From assembly GCA_029718625.1 (NCBI GenBank), contig CM056378.1:63325027-63389026 (forward strand): a stretch of DNA of 64,000 nt, written 5' to 3'. The stretch comes from Synaphobranchus kaupii. Taxonomy: Eukaryota > Chordata > Actinopteri > Anguilliformes > Synaphobranchidae. The notes beneath the pieces were generated by a model. The model did not search any database. It was not told where the DNA came from and saw nothing but the letters and a program-made list of their open reading frames with translations. The position numbers and the translations under genes are program-made. Shown here piece after piece: positions 22,119 through 31,490 of the stretch. Every line of letters starts with the position of its first letter. Positions within the stretch are counted from its first letter, which is position 1.

Positions 22119-23927
22119 ATGGCACGGCTGGGCTACCATGCCCAGCGGGTTGGGTCTCAGGGACTCCAGCACAACAGCAACAACATCACCCCCCCCCTCT
22201 GGCTCAATGCTACTCAACTCGTAGCCTATCAGTTACTACTCACTGCCAATCTATTCCCTGGATTACTCCCCTCTACACTCATGTCTCAACGTGGATTTCC
22301 ACTCTTCCTACTGCTGTTTTTTTCCTCTGGATTACCACTTTTTTCACCTACCCCCCCAAGTCCTATTTTTGCCCCTAGACACACCTATGCCCCTTCAGAC
22401 CTTCATGCACTGAACAATAACCACCGCCTCACTACCGCTGCTGCTACCGCTGCCAGTAATGCTGGCATCCTCAGCCGCCGCCGCTACATCCACCGAGGCT
22501 CTGGCCACAACCGACACCGGACTCTACACTATCCTAAAGGCACAAACATCCCCTCACTCTGGACTAATTCCCGCCCCCACGTCAACACCACGCATCGCAC
22601 CTCTAACCTTAGCAACCTTCGTTCCCCCCCCCCAGCCCCTCTATCCATCTCCTTCGCACTGCTGAACACTCGTTCTCTCACCAACAAATCACCTGTAATT
22701 TCTGAACTAATACTGGACAATAACATTGACTTCCTCCTCCTCACCGAAACCTGGCAACAACCCTCCGACTACTACGCACTCAACCAGGCCACCCCCACCA
22801 ACTACAGCTACATTGCCAAGCCCCGCTCCTCTGGCCGAGGGGGGGGCATTGCTGTTCTCCATAAACAATCCCTATCTGTTACTGAACTGGACCTCAACCT
22901 CCCACCCATGTCAACTTTTGAATATCTTGCTCTCTCCCTCCCCAACTCCATCACTGCAATACTACTTTACCGCCCCCCGAAGACACACCCCTCTTTTCTC
23001 TCTGAACTCTCTCAACTCCTCACCATCGCCTCTTCTCTCTCCAACCGCCTCCTGCTCACTGGCGACTTCAACATCCACGTTGACCTTCCAAACTCTCCCC
23101 TCACTCCTGACTTTCTCTCCCTCCTTGACTGTTTTCACCTCACCCAGCACATCAACTTCCCCACCCATGCCAAAGGCCACACCCTTGACCTTGTTTGCTC
23201 CTCCTCCCTTCCCCTATCCAACCTCCGCCCTCTCCCCTTCCCACTCTCTGACCACCATTGTATCCTTTTCTCTGCCCCTCTCCCCTCACCCCATCACTCC
23301 ACAAAACGTTCAATCTCCTTCCGTAATATTAAGTTTGTCAACCCACTAACTCTTTCCCAGCTCATTTCCTCTGCCCTCCCCCCTGACTCGGCCCCCCCCT
23401 CTTCACCTGACGACTATGCCATCTTACTTGACTCCATCCTCTCTGATTCCCTCAACTCCATGGCCCCCTGGAAAACCATCACTGTTTCTTTCACCACCTC
23501 CTCCCCCTGGTACACTTCCGAACTTCGCACTATGAAGCAAACCGGTCGGCAGCTGGAGCGACTCTATAAAAAAAACCACCTTACCGTCCACGCTGAAGCT
23601 TACAAACAGCACATCTCCTCCTACCGCGATGCTCTCCTTGCTGCCAAATCTGCTCACTACTCCACTCTCATCAACAGCACAAATCGCAACCCCCGGATCC
23701 TCTTTTCCACTGTTAAGACACTACTCCAGCCCCCCGACAATAACCCACCCTCCTCCACTGACCTCTGCAACTCCTTTCTCCACTCCTTCAATAATAAAAT
23801 CTCCCAAATAAATACCTCCCTGACTGCCTCCATCACTAACTCCTTCACCCCCCCTCCCCCGACTTTCACCCTCCCCCTCCCTGATCGCCCACCTACCCCC
23901 CCCCCTCACTGCCTTTTCCCCTGTTGA
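22119..23927 (+). CDS. L2 LINE ORF, APE endonuclease part
   Basis: The frame is open from 21795, but plausible ATGs are at 22119 and 22281. Endonuclease motifs appear in order: ALLNTRSLTNK, FLLLTETWQQ, GRGGGIAVLHKQ, LLLTGDFNIHVD, GHTLDLVC and LSDHHCILF, with the catalytic Glu, Asp-Asn and Asp-His visible. The linker to the RT follows, then the frame ends because a C-run of ten (23896-23905) puts it out of register with the RT. The product nicks DNA for target-primed reverse transcription. Otherwise there are no stops, so this may be an active or recently active family. Confidence 0.85.
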   Translation: MARLGYHAQRVGSQGLQHNSNNITPPLWLNATQLVAYQLLLTANLFPGLLPSTLMSQRGFPLFLLLFFSSGLPLFSPTPPSPIFAPRHTYAPSDLHALNNNHRLTTAAATAASNAGILSRRRYIHRGSGHNRHRTLHYPKGTNIPSLWTNSRPHVNTTHRTSNLSNLRSPPPAPLSISFALLNTRSLTNKSPVISELILDNNIDFLLLTETWQQPSDYYALNQATPTNYSYIAKPRSSGRGGGIAVLHKQSLSVTELDLNLPPMSTFEYLALSLPNSITAILLYRPPKTHPSFLSELSQLLTIASSLSNRLLLTGDFNIHVDLPNSPLTPDFLSLLDCFHLTQHINFPTHAKGHTLDLVCSSSLPLSNLRPLPFPLSDHHCILFSAPLPSPHHSTKRSISFRNIKFVNPLTLSQLISSALPPDSAPPSSPDDYAILLDSILSDSLNSMAPWKTITVSFTTSSPWYTSELRTMKQTGRQLERLYKKNHLTVHAEAYKQHISSYRDALLAAKSAHYSTLINSTNRNPRILFSTVKTLLQPPDNNPPSSTDLCNSFLHSFNNKISQINTSLTASITNSFTPPPPTFTLPLPDRPPTPPPHCLFPC

Positions 23928-25488
23928 TTCCTCCCTCATCTCTGACATCATCACCGTCTCCAAGACCACCACCTGCTCCCTCGACCCTCTCCCCACTACC
24001 CTAACTAAGACCTGCCTCCCCGTCCTCATCCCCCACCTCACCACCCTTTTTAATCAGTCCCTAGCACTCGGTCATGTTCCCTCGGCCTATAAACTGGCCG
24101 CTGTCACTCCCATCCTTAAAAAGCCCTCCCTCGACCCAACCATCCTCACCAACTACCGCCCCATCTCCAACCTACCATTCCTGTCCAAAACCCTAGAACG
24201 AATTGTCGCCGCCCAACTTCACTCCCATCTTCAGTCCTACAATCTCTATGAACCCCTTCAGTCTGGTTTCCGCCCCCTCCATAGCACTGAAACTGCTCTT
24301 GTCAAAGTCACCAATGATCTCCTCACCTCTGCTGATTCAGGTGCCCTTAACATCCTGCTGCTGCTGGACCTTAGTGCCGCTTTTGACACTGTGGACCACT
24401 CCATCCTCCTTCAAAGGCTGGGGCAGCTGGGTGTTGAGGGCACCGCACTTGACTGGTTCACCTCATACCTCTCTGGCAGACAACAATTCATCTCTCTCTC
24501 CGGTCACACCTCCTCCCTTTCCCCTGTCACGCAGGGGGTCCCCCAGGGCTCGGTCCTCGGGCCCCTGCTCTTCATCTGTTACCTATTTCCCCTTGGTCAC
24601 ATCATCCGCAAATTTAACATGGACTTCCACTGCTACGCCGACGACACTCAGATTTACAGTAGCACAAAATCCACTCAGAACCCACCCCTCACCCACATTA
24701 ATACCTGCATCTCCACAATTAAAACCTGGCTGACCCATAATTTCCTCAAACTCAACAGTGACAAAACTGAACTCCTACTCATTGGCACCAAATCCACACT
24801 TTCAAAGACCGGCCCCATCTCACTCACCATCGATGACTCAACCATCACTCCCTCCCCCCTGGCACGCAACCTTGGTTTCATCCTTGACCCCACCCTCTCC
24901 TTTGTCCCCCATGTCAGCTCTGTCATCAAGACCTCATACTTCCACCTCCGCAATATTGCCAGAATCAGACACTGCCTCTCCCCCTCTGCTGCTGAAAACC
25001 TCATTCACGCCTTTATCTCCTCCCGCCTTGATTATTGCAACTCCCTTCTTACTGGTATCACCTCCCACTCCCTCCATAGACTCCAAATGGTCCAGAACTC
25101 CGCTGCCCGTCTACTCACTCACACCCGGTCCCGTGAACACATCACCCCTGTACTCCAATCTCTTCACTGGCTCCCCATCAAAGAGCGCATTAACTTTAAA
25201 GTTCTCCTCCTCACCTTTAAAGCCCTCCACAGCCTTGCCCCCCCCTACCTGACTGACCTCCTCCTGCCCCTCCGCCCCACCCGAACCCTCCGCTCTTCCG
25301 CCACCACCACCCTCTTCATACCATTTTCCAAACTCAAAACCTTTGGCGATCGAGCCTTTTCCAGGACTGCACCCCGACTCTGGAACTCACTCCCACAAAC
25401 CGTCAGAGACTCACCCACACTCCCCATTTTCAAATCCCGGCTAAAAACATTTCTTTTCTCCCAAGCCTACAACCTCCCCTACCCCTAA
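23881..25488 (+). CDS. L2 LINE ORF, reverse transcriptase part
   Basis: Open in the frame one base away from the endonuclease. RT blocks are LTNYRPISNLPF, QSGFRPLHSTETAL, LLLLDLSAAFDTVDH, TQGVPQGSVLGPLLF and the catalytic CYADDTQIY, followed by the thumb-like LGFILDPTLSF. The C-terminal region has LDYCNSLLTG, AARLLTHTRSREHITPVL and LHWLPIKERINFKVLLLTF, all typical of L2. It ends with TAA and a short 3' UTR. Only the poly-C shift separates it from the endonuclease, so the two were one ORF2-type protein. Confidence 0.9.
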   Translation: MIAHLPPPLTAFSPVDSSLISDIITVSKTTTCSLDPLPTTLTKTCLPVLIPHLTTLFNQSLALGHVPSAYKLAAVTPILKKPSLDPTILTNYRPISNLPFLSKTLERIVAAQLHSHLQSYNLYEPLQSGFRPLHSTETALVKVTNDLLTSADSGALNILLLLDLSAAFDTVDHSILLQRLGQLGVEGTALDWFTSYLSGRQQFISLSGHTSSLSPVTQGVPQGSVLGPLLFICYLFPLGHIIRKFNMDFHCYADDTQIYSSTKSTQNPPLTHINTCISTIKTWLTHNFLKLNSDKTELLLIGTKSTLSKTGPISLTIDDSTITPSPLARNLGFILDPTLSFVPHVSSVIKTSYFHLRNIARIRHCLSPSAAENLIHAFISSRLDYCNSLLTGITSHSLHRLQMVQNSAARLLTHTRSREHITPVLQSLHWLPIKERINFKVLLLTFKALHSLAPPYLTDLLLPLRPTRTLRSSATTTLFIPFSKLKTFGDRAFSRTAPRLWNSLPQTVRDSPTLPIFKSRLKTFLFSQAYNLPYP

Positions 25489-25805
25489 ATGACCCTCCTC
25501 CGTTTCTCCTCCCACCCTAACCATCTGCTCAGCCTCCCCTCTTCTTCTCTCTCTTCTCCTCTCACCCCGTCCACCATGTTATTTTCTGTGAATTTTGTAC
25601 ATGTTTATTTACTGTCCCAGTTGTTTTTTGTTTATTTTGTGTGTTCCACCAGCCAGTTACTCCACCTTCATCTCATTTGTTACCATCTCTCCTTTTGTCT
25701 TGTTGTCTTTTGTGTTTCTGTTCCCCCCTCACAAACTCTGTAAGCGACCTTGGGTTCTGAAAGGCGCTATATAAATAAAATGTATTATTATTATTATTAT
25801 TATCA

Positions 25806-26041
25806 AAGTCCCGTAAGTGGCCTGGGGGCCGCCGGTGTCGTTTAGGTCTCCTGGTAGCGCTCGGCGGAGTGTCGCTGGGCTCAGGCTCACTGGGTAGCAC
25901 AGTGTCGCTGCTCACCTCCAGCTCAGCTGCATCAGGAGTTACCAGGGGCCTGTAGGGTGCTAGCCGGTCTTGATGTAGCACCACCAGGCGCCCCCGGCCT
26001 GGCATCCTGATGCGATAAACCACCTCCGAGAGCCGTTCCAC
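25806..26041 (-). pseudogene. gypsy pol, integrase C-terminal tail (shifted frame)
   Basis: The segment continues pol after a one-base slip near 26041. It has the terminal RLVVLHQDRLAPYRPLV block (the 'hqdRLaPY' motif closing many gypsy integrases), then an acidic and basic tail. The L2 insertion at 25802 cuts this tail, and the remainder lies at 21302-21348. No chromodomain is visible. Confidence 0.8.
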
Positions 26042-28926
26042 AATTTCTCCTTCTTCCGCTCAGGGCAATAAACCCAGACCTGCTCTCCCGCTGCAAAGGC
26101 CCGTCCTTTGCAGCGCGTGTCGTACCACCGCTTCTGCTTAACGCCGGCGGAGGCCTGGGCCTTGCGGGCGAAGTCGTGAGCGACGAGGAGGCGGTTCCGC
26201 AGCCGGTGGTAGTACTCCTCCCGAGTACGGCTGGGTTCTTCAGGCTCAGGCGGAGCCCCGAACACCAAGTCCACTGGTGTCCTGAGCTCCCGTCCGAACA
26301 TCAGGGCAGCAGGGGTGAGTTGGCTGGACTCCTGCACGGCTGACCTGTAAGCCCACAGGACCAATGGCAGGTGGCGATCCCAGTCCCGCTGGTGCTGGCT
26401 GGCTAAGATGGCTAGCTGGGTAGCTAGCGTGCGGTTAAATCGCTCGACGAGGCCGTCGCTTTGAGGATGGAGTGGCGTCGTTCGGGTCTTTGTCACGCCC
26501 AGCCGTTTGCAGACCTCCGCCATCAGCTGGGATTCGAAGTTGCGCCCCTGGTCACTGTGGAGCTCGGCAGGGGCCCCGAAACGGGTGAACATCTCCTCCA
26601 CGAGCCTCTCCGCCGTCGTCGCCGCACTCTGGTCTGGGATAGCGAATGCCTCCGGCCACTTGGTGAAGTAATCCATCGCGACCAGAATGTAGTGATTGCC
26701 GGAGTCGGTGACGGGGAAGGGCCCGAGGACGTCCACCCCCACCCGTTCCATGGGGGCCCCCACCAGGTGTTGTTGCAGGGGTGCTCGGGAGCGTTGACTA
26801 GGCCCTTTCTGTGCCGTGCAGGAGTCGCAGCAATGGACGTGGAGCTCGACGTCGTGACGACACCCCGGCCAGTGAAACTTCCCCCTCAGCCGGTGCAGGG
26901 TTTTGTTGTTGCCGAAGTGGCCCGCCTCCACCGAGCCGTGGACCAACCTGAGGACATCAGGACGGAGCGCCCGTGGCACCAACAGCTGCAGGATGTCGCT
27001 GCTCCGGCCTGTGGCCTGCCACCGTCTGTAGAGGAGACCGTCGCGCTGCACCAGGCTGCTGTACAGGCTGTAGTAGCCTTTGACCTCTGGGCTCTCTGCC
27101 GACACCACCGACCGCTCGGGGCGCTGCCCCGCCTCCAGCCAGCTCCTCACCTTGCCCAGCGTGCTGTCTGCTTCCTGGGCCTCTCGGAGCTCCATGGGCG
27201 TCAGCGGCAGCCACCCCTCCGCGTCGCCGCTGGCCTGGACCACCGCCACATCTGGGCTCACCTGGTCCCGTTCCTCTTGGCGGCTGCAGTAGCGACACTC
27301 CTGGGCTGCGCACGGCCGGCGCGATAAAGCGTCTGCGTTCCCATGAAGTCGGCCTGCCAGGTGCCGGATTTCGAAGTCATAGCCTTGCAGTTGTTCCAGC
27401 CAGCGAGCAACTTGACCCTCAGGGTCTTTAAAAGTTAGGAGCCAGGTGAGCGAGGCGTGGTCGGTGCGCAGGAGGAAGTGGCTGCCTTGCAGGTACGGCC
27501 GGAAGTGGTGCAACGCCCTGACCACAGCGAGCAGCTCCCGCCTGGTGACGCAGTAATTGCGTTCCGCCTTCCCCAGGGCCCGGCTGTAGTAGGCAACCAC
27601 TCGCTCGCCGTCTTCATCCTCCTGTGACAGGACGGCCCCCACTCCGGTGTTGCTTGCGTCGGTGTCAACAATGAAGGGTCGCTGGGCGTCGGGGTACGCC
27701 AACACTGGAGCTTCAGTGAGGGCCGCCCTGAGCTGGTCAAAGGCCATGGATTGCTCCTCCTGCCACACAAACGGCCGGCACTTATCCGTTAAGCGATGGA
27801 GGGGGCTAGCCAGGGTAGTGAAGTCCCGGACAAAGCGCCTATAATAGGACGCCAGGCCCAGGAAGCTTCGCAGCTCACCCACGTTGCCAGGGACCGGCCA
27901 GTCCCTCACAGCAGCCACCTTAGATGGATCGGTGGCTACGCCCCGCTCGCTGACGATGTGCCCTAGGAAGGCCGTCTCCCTCCGGAGGAGCTGGCACTTC
28001 TTTGGGTTTAGCTGCAATCCCGCCTGGCGGATTGCAGCTAGCACATCAGTCAGGTTAGCGAGGGCCTGCTGGAAGTCGCTGGCGTGTACCAGGAGGTCGT
28101 CTAAGTACACGACACAGCGACTGCGAGGGACGGCCGCTAGCACCCGCTCCATCAGCCGCTCGAACGTGGCCGGCGCGTTGCATAGCCCGAAGGGCATCAC
28201 CCGAAACTGCCAGAGACCGTGCCCAATAGTAAAGGCGGTCTTAGGCTTCGCTTCGGGTGCCAGCCTCACCTGCCAGTAGCCGCTGCGGAGGTCCAGCGAA
28301 CTGAACCAGCTCGACCCGCTGATGTGGTCCAGGGCCTCGTCAATGCGGGGGAGTGGGTAGGAGTCTTTGGTGGTCACGAAGTTCAGACGCCTGTAGTCCA
28401 CACAGAACCTCCACTCCCCGCTCTTCTTCTGGACCAGGACCGCAGGGGCTGCCCACGGGCTGTCGGAGGGCTCGATGACACCAGCAGCTGCCATTTCCTT
28501 CACCTTTTCCTCTGCCACCAGTCGCTTGGCAGGGGACATCCGGTGCGGCCGCAGACGGATGGGTTGAGCTGTGTCGGTGTTGATGGTGTGCTGCACCAGC
28601 TCGGTCTGGGTACAGTCCTCATCCCGCACTGCGAAAAGGTCTGCGTTTCCATCCAGGAGGCTTTTGAGCTGCTGGCGCTGCTGGTGGTCGAGCCCGCTGC
28701 TGCTTCGTTGCCACAGGGCGTGGACAGCTGCTGTCGTCTCGGCAGGCAGAGCTGGTTTGGGCTGGGCAGGCGGTTGCTGTGTGGCAGGCTGGTGGTGGTG
28801 GGCGAGCGAGTGGTCGGGCTGGGGCACTGTGGTCAGTGACGGTGGCTTGGGTGCAGTGGCTAGCTGGAGTAGCTTGCTTGCTGGCCGGGCTGTGGTGGCT
28901 AGGTGGCGTGCTTGTCGGGCCGGTTT
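25960..28926 (-). CDS. gypsy pol: reverse transcriptase, RNase H, integrase
   Basis: About 960 residues in the Ty3/gypsy order. The RT has SWFSSLDLRSGYWQV, MPFGLCNAPATFERLM and the catalytic VVYLDDLLVHA. RNase H shows FIVDTDASNTGVGAVL, and its closing Asp-containing block is HGNADALSRR. The integrase has the HHCC finger (HGSVEAGHFGNNKTLHRL to CCDSCTAQKG) and the DD35E core, with GVDVLGPFP, HSDQGRNFES and GLVERFNRTL. It is in the same frame as protease, separated by a single TGA (28927-28929). Apart from that stop and the C-terminal slip, the frame is intact. Confidence 0.95.
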   Translation of the reverse strand, partial: KPARQARHLATTARPASKLLQLATAPKPPSLTTVPQPDHSLAHHHQPATQQPPAQPKPALPAETTAAVHALWQRSSSGLDHQQRQQLKSLLDGNADLFAVRDEDCTQTELVQHTINTDTAQPIRLRPHRMSPAKRLVAEEKVKEMAAAGVIEPSDSPWAAPAVLVQKKSGEWRFCVDYRRLNFVTTKDSYPLPRIDEALDHISGSSWFSSLDLRSGYWQVRLAPEAKPKTAFTIGHGLWQFRVMPFGLCNAPATFERLMERVLAAVPRSRCVVYLDDLLVHASDFQQALANLTDVLAAIRQAGLQLNPKKCQLLRRETAFLGHIVSERGVATDPSKVAAVRDWPVPGNVGELRSFLGLASYYRRFVRDFTTLASPLHRLTDKCRPFVWQEEQSMAFDQLRAALTEAPVLAYPDAQRPFIVDTDASNTGVGAVLSQEDEDGERVVAYYSRALGKAERNYCVTRRELLAVVRALHHFRPYLQGSHFLLRTDHASLTWLLTFKDPEGQVARWLEQLQGYDFEIRHLAGRLHGNADALSRRPCAAQECRYCSRQEERDQVSPDVAVVQASGDAEGWLPLTPMELREAQEADSTLGKVRSWLEAGQRPERSVVSAESPEVKGYYSLYSSLVQRDGLLYRRWQATGRSSDILQLLVPRALRPDVLRLVHGSVEAGHFGNNKTLHRLRGKFHWPGCRHDVELHVHCCDSCTAQKGPSQRSRAPLQQHLVGAPMERVGVDVLGPFPVTDSGNHYILVAMDYFTKWPEAFAIPDQSAATTAERLVEEMFTRFGAPAELHSDQGRNFESQLMAEVCKRLGVTKTRTTPLHPQSDGLVERFNRTLATQLAILASQHQRDWDRHLPLVLWAYRSAVQESSQLTPAALMFGRELRTPVDLVFGAPPEPEEPSRTREEYYHRLRNRLLVAHDFARKAQASAGVKQKRWYDTRCKGRAFAAGEQVWVYCPERKKEKLWNGSRRWFIASGCQAGGAWWCYIKTG

Positions 28927-29670
28927 TCATGTCGGGCCGGACTGTAGGGCTACTGTCTCCGTGCCAAGAGTGATGCTGCCCCTTGACACATCAACGCAGG
29001 CTCCCCAGCGTTTCAGCAGGTCCAGGCCAATGATGCACGAGTCCGCGATGTCAGCTAGCCAGAACTCGTGCGACACCTCCTGCCCGGTCGCCGTCACCTT
29101 CACCTCTTTCTTCCCCCTCATCGCCATCTTTGCCCCCGTCACTGATGTCAGCGGTGTGGCGGTGGGCATCCACGCCCCGGGAAGTTGGGGCCCGCCGGTG
29201 TTGTGGAGTACTCCTGGCCGGACAAGGGAGATGGTAGCCCCCGTGTCCACCAGGGCTCGGCAGGCCTGCCCGTCCAGCCAACAGTGGAGGTACAACCCAC
29301 TGGCTTTGCCCAGCCGACCTATCCGTGGATGGGACTTATGCTCAGCCGCCTTTGTAAAGGCGCTTGTGCTAGCCTCCGCAGAAGTAGCTTGCTCAGTCGC
29401 CTTTGCAAAGGCGGTTATGCTAGCCTCCAGAGAGGTAGCTGGAATCTTTGCCACTTGGGCGGGTAAGGCCGTACTGGGTTTGGGCACAGGGGTGTGTACC
29501 TGGTTGAGGAGGGTTGGTTCCCGGGGCGGCGTTCTCCTCACTGCGCCGTCCCTGCCTCGTTTCCCGACGGCGGGGGCTTCCGTGGCTTTGGTGCTGGAGC
29601 TGGGCAGTCGCGAGCGATATGGCCCGGCTCGTTGCACCGGTAGCAACGGCCTTGTCGCCTCGCTAGCCAA
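28927..29670 (-). CDS. gypsy aspartic protease
   Basis: The core CRALVDTGATISLV carries the catalytic DTGA, and later DSCIIGLDLLKRWG is the flap-distal I-G-x-D block of retroviral-type proteases. It dimerises to cleave the Gag-Pol precursor. The N-terminal part overlaps the end of gag in the frame expected for -1 ribosomal frameshifting. The ending TGA follows ACA; beyond it the frame stays open into pol, so this stop is likely decay of a CGA codon. Confidence 0.9.
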   Translation of the reverse strand: MASEATRPLLPVQRAGPYRSRLPSSSTKATEAPAVGKRGRDGAVRRTPPREPTLLNQVHTPVPKPSTALPAQVAKIPATSLEASITAFAKATEQATSAEASTSAFTKAAEHKSHPRIGRLGKASGLYLHCWLDGQACRALVDTGATISLVRPGVLHNTGGPQLPGAWMPTATPLTSVTGAKMAMRGKKEVKVTATGQEVSHEFWLADIADSCIIGLDLLKRWGACVDVSRGSITLGTETVALQSGPT

Positions 29671-30455
29671 TGTAGTGGCGTGCGTGTCCAGCAGACCTCC
29701 TCGCCGTCAGCCACCCTGACATGCTGGCGGGTTGGTTGTGGAGTGGGCCGGATAGCTAGGGTGTCTTCCGCCCGAGTTGTCTTGCTCAAAGCCTCGCTTA
29801 TGGAACCCGGTTGGGCTAGGCTAACGTGGTCACGTAGGCGCTCTGGCGTGAGGGCTCGCAGGAATGCATGCAGCGCTAGCTTCTCCTGCGCTGCTGCATC
29901 GAACTCTGGGTAGGCCTCGCGGGCGTAGCGCTGTACGTCGGCCGCCACTTTTCCCCAGCTCTCCTCCTCACAGCGGTAGCGGCTTAGCAGCTTTTCCCGG
30001 CTTGCTTCGGCGGAGCGGTGCTGGGTGAACCGCCGTTGGAGTGCTGCGGTCAGAGCCTGTAGGTTTTGTCGCTCCGCCGGCGGCAGGTCCAGGATCGCCT
30101 CCAGCGCTGGGCCCTCCAGGGCGAGTGCCAGGTGTCCCGCTGTCTGCTCCGGCGTCCAGCTAGCCAGCTGAGCTGCTAGCTCTAGCTGCGCTAGGTACGA
30201 CTCCAGCGACGCTGTTCCGTTGAACCGAGGTAGCTTCAGCTGCATTGTCGGCTTCGCGAGCGTGCCGTCGCGGCTTACCGATGCCGGATCCTCCTGTCTG
30301 CCGCTGAAGCCGTCCGGTCGCCTGGACACTCGCACCGCGGGAATCTGCCACTCGGGGCTGGTTATAGCCCTGGCCTTCCTCGCCTTCCTGCGTGTCAGCT
30401 CGCCGATAGTCCGCTCCAGTTCCTCCATCTCCCTCAGTAGGGCTCGTTCCATCCC
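29538..30455 (-). CDS. gypsy Gag
   Basis: About 300 residues from the first ATG (MERALLREMEELERTIGELT), with a coiled-coil-like start. The middle has capsid-like LPRFNGTASLESYLAQLELA and a helical block ending in DHVSLAQPGSISEAL. One CCHC knuckle, CYRCNEPGHIARDC, lies near the C-terminus, then a basic proline-rich tail. Gag packages the element RNA. The frame is open upstream to the primer site without an ATG. It overlaps protease by about 130 bp. Confidence 0.9.
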   Translation of the reverse strand, partial: GMERALLREMEELERTIGELTRRKARKARAITSPEWQIPAVRVSRRPDGFSGRQEDPASVSRDGTLAKPTMQLKLPRFNGTASLESYLAQLELAAQLASWTPEQTAGHLALALEGPALEAILDLPPAERQNLQALTAALQRRFTQHRSAEASREKLLSRYRCEEESWGKVAADVQRYAREAYPEFDAAAQEKLALHAFLRALTPERLRDHVSLAQPGSISEALSKTTRAEDTLAIRPTPQPTRQHVRVADGEEVCWTRTPLHWLARRQGRCYRCNEPGHIARDCPAPAPKPRKPPPSGNEAGTAQ

Positions 30456-30470
30456 ACTTCCGGACACCAA

Positions 30471-30890
30471 TGTGACGAGCGCGGAGAATGAGGGAGGGAG
30501 ACAGCAGGTTGCAGTACCCGAATCGCTCTAGCCGAGCTTCGTTTTATTTACGGTACCTTTACCATCTCTTAAAAGAGCCGTTGGCTTATTCCAGGATCCA
30601 GCTCAGCGTTGTTCACAGTTGAAGCACCTTCTTAGACTGATAGGAATACGCTTCAGGTACTGCCTTATATTTCAACAAGTCGGCTGTGATTGGCGCAAAC
30701 ACTTACAACTTCCCAGCCAATCACAGCCACACATGAATTACAGTTACTTACAGTTTACACAATACGCGGCTAACAAGCTAACACAATTAAAACACACACA
30801 GCACGCTATTTACAATTATTTACACTTCAACCGGGTAGTGGCTCACTACCCGGTCCTAGCTGGCCAGTTGACAACCCCCAGGCCGCCACA
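30471..30890 (-). repeat. gypsy 5' LTR
   Basis: The 420-bp partner of the 20869-21289 LTR, one base shorter by a single-base indel in ACTGA(C)TAGG. Because the element is on the minus strand, this is the upstream, promoter-bearing copy, and gag begins right after it. Confidence 0.95.
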
Positions 30891-31490
30891 TTATTATGAG
30901 AGTAAAAAAAAATTAGGGGTTCATATTCATAAAAGATTCAGGGCTTTTCTAAAAACATTTATGGCTTAAGACCATTAAGCCCACCACTAGCGCCGCTCCT
31001 GCCACCCACATTTTGAGATAAGGACCTGTCAACACAAGTTAGAATACGGCATAGTCAGCTCGCGTTAAATCCGCGCAGGAGAGGCACTTAAGCGCATGAC
31101 TTAAGTTGGCCATCTCTGAATCCGGCCATTGGAGTTTTCGCCACGGAGAGGTAGGTACGTACCCCAGCAGTCGTTTTCCGTAGTTTGTTTGCAGAATTTA
31201 GCTTACGTTAACAAACGAATGTAGCCTACTGTTTGGACAGGTGCATTTTCGGCAGCTCGTACTTCCTGGTTGGTATGCATGTTGCTATCAGGAAGAGGTA
31301 CTACATTTACTTTCATTGTGGTACATATGCTGATGTTTTCTGTACTGTAAGAAAATCATATAGTGTTAAAGGGATTTAGCATACTGTTTGCAGAGTGAGG
31401 TTTCTGAACTCCTTATCTGTATTGTTTTATAGTGATGTGTCGTTCACGAACGATCCTATTCTTTTGAACGGCTCTTTGGTAGGAACGAAA
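30891..31490. other. gene-free spacer
   Basis: No ORF or family recognised. The last 60 bp (31431-31490, GTCGTTCACGAACGATCC and TTGAACGGCTCTTTGGTAGG) looks like the end of a common fish hAT-type MITE, into which the palindromic element has inserted. Confidence 0.4.

Larger units (their letters stand above)
21353..25801 (+). mobile_element. L2-clade LINE, near full length, inserted in the gypsy 3' region
   Basis: The 4.4-kb element ends in GGCGCTATATAAATAAAATG plus an ATT repeat, the L2 3' end. An ATCA direct repeat flanks it (21349-21352 and 25802-25805). The gypsy sequence is continuous once the L2 and one ATCA are discounted. The 5' UTR (21353-22118) contains repeated GCCGGCTGACTCAGCTAGCT-like and GGCCTGGCCTGGCT words. 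It encodes an endonuclease and a reverse transcriptase, separated only by a shift in a 10-C run. Confidence 0.9.
20869..30890 (-). mobile_element. Ty3/gypsy LTR retrotransposon, nearly intact, carrying a nested L2
   Basis: Two LTRs bound a minus-strand gag, protease and RT-RNase H-integrase in the Ty3/gypsy order. Without the L2 at 21353-25801 the element is about 5.6 kb. A G-rich tract (GGGTGGGGGCAA on the minus strand, 21290-21301) next to the 3' LTR is the polypurine tract, and TGGTGTCCGGAAGTGGGA next to the 5' LTR is the likely primer site. Gag and pro-pol overlap by about 130 bp in frames related by a -1 shift. Flanking bases (TTTTA and TTATT) do not form a clean 5-bp duplication. Confidence 0.95.

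Noticed and set aside
26461..29719. Several long plus-strand ORFs (up to 382 codons) opposite the gypsy genes
   Set aside because: They are antisense shadows of GC-rich gag-pol; motifs and codon logic lie on the minus strand.
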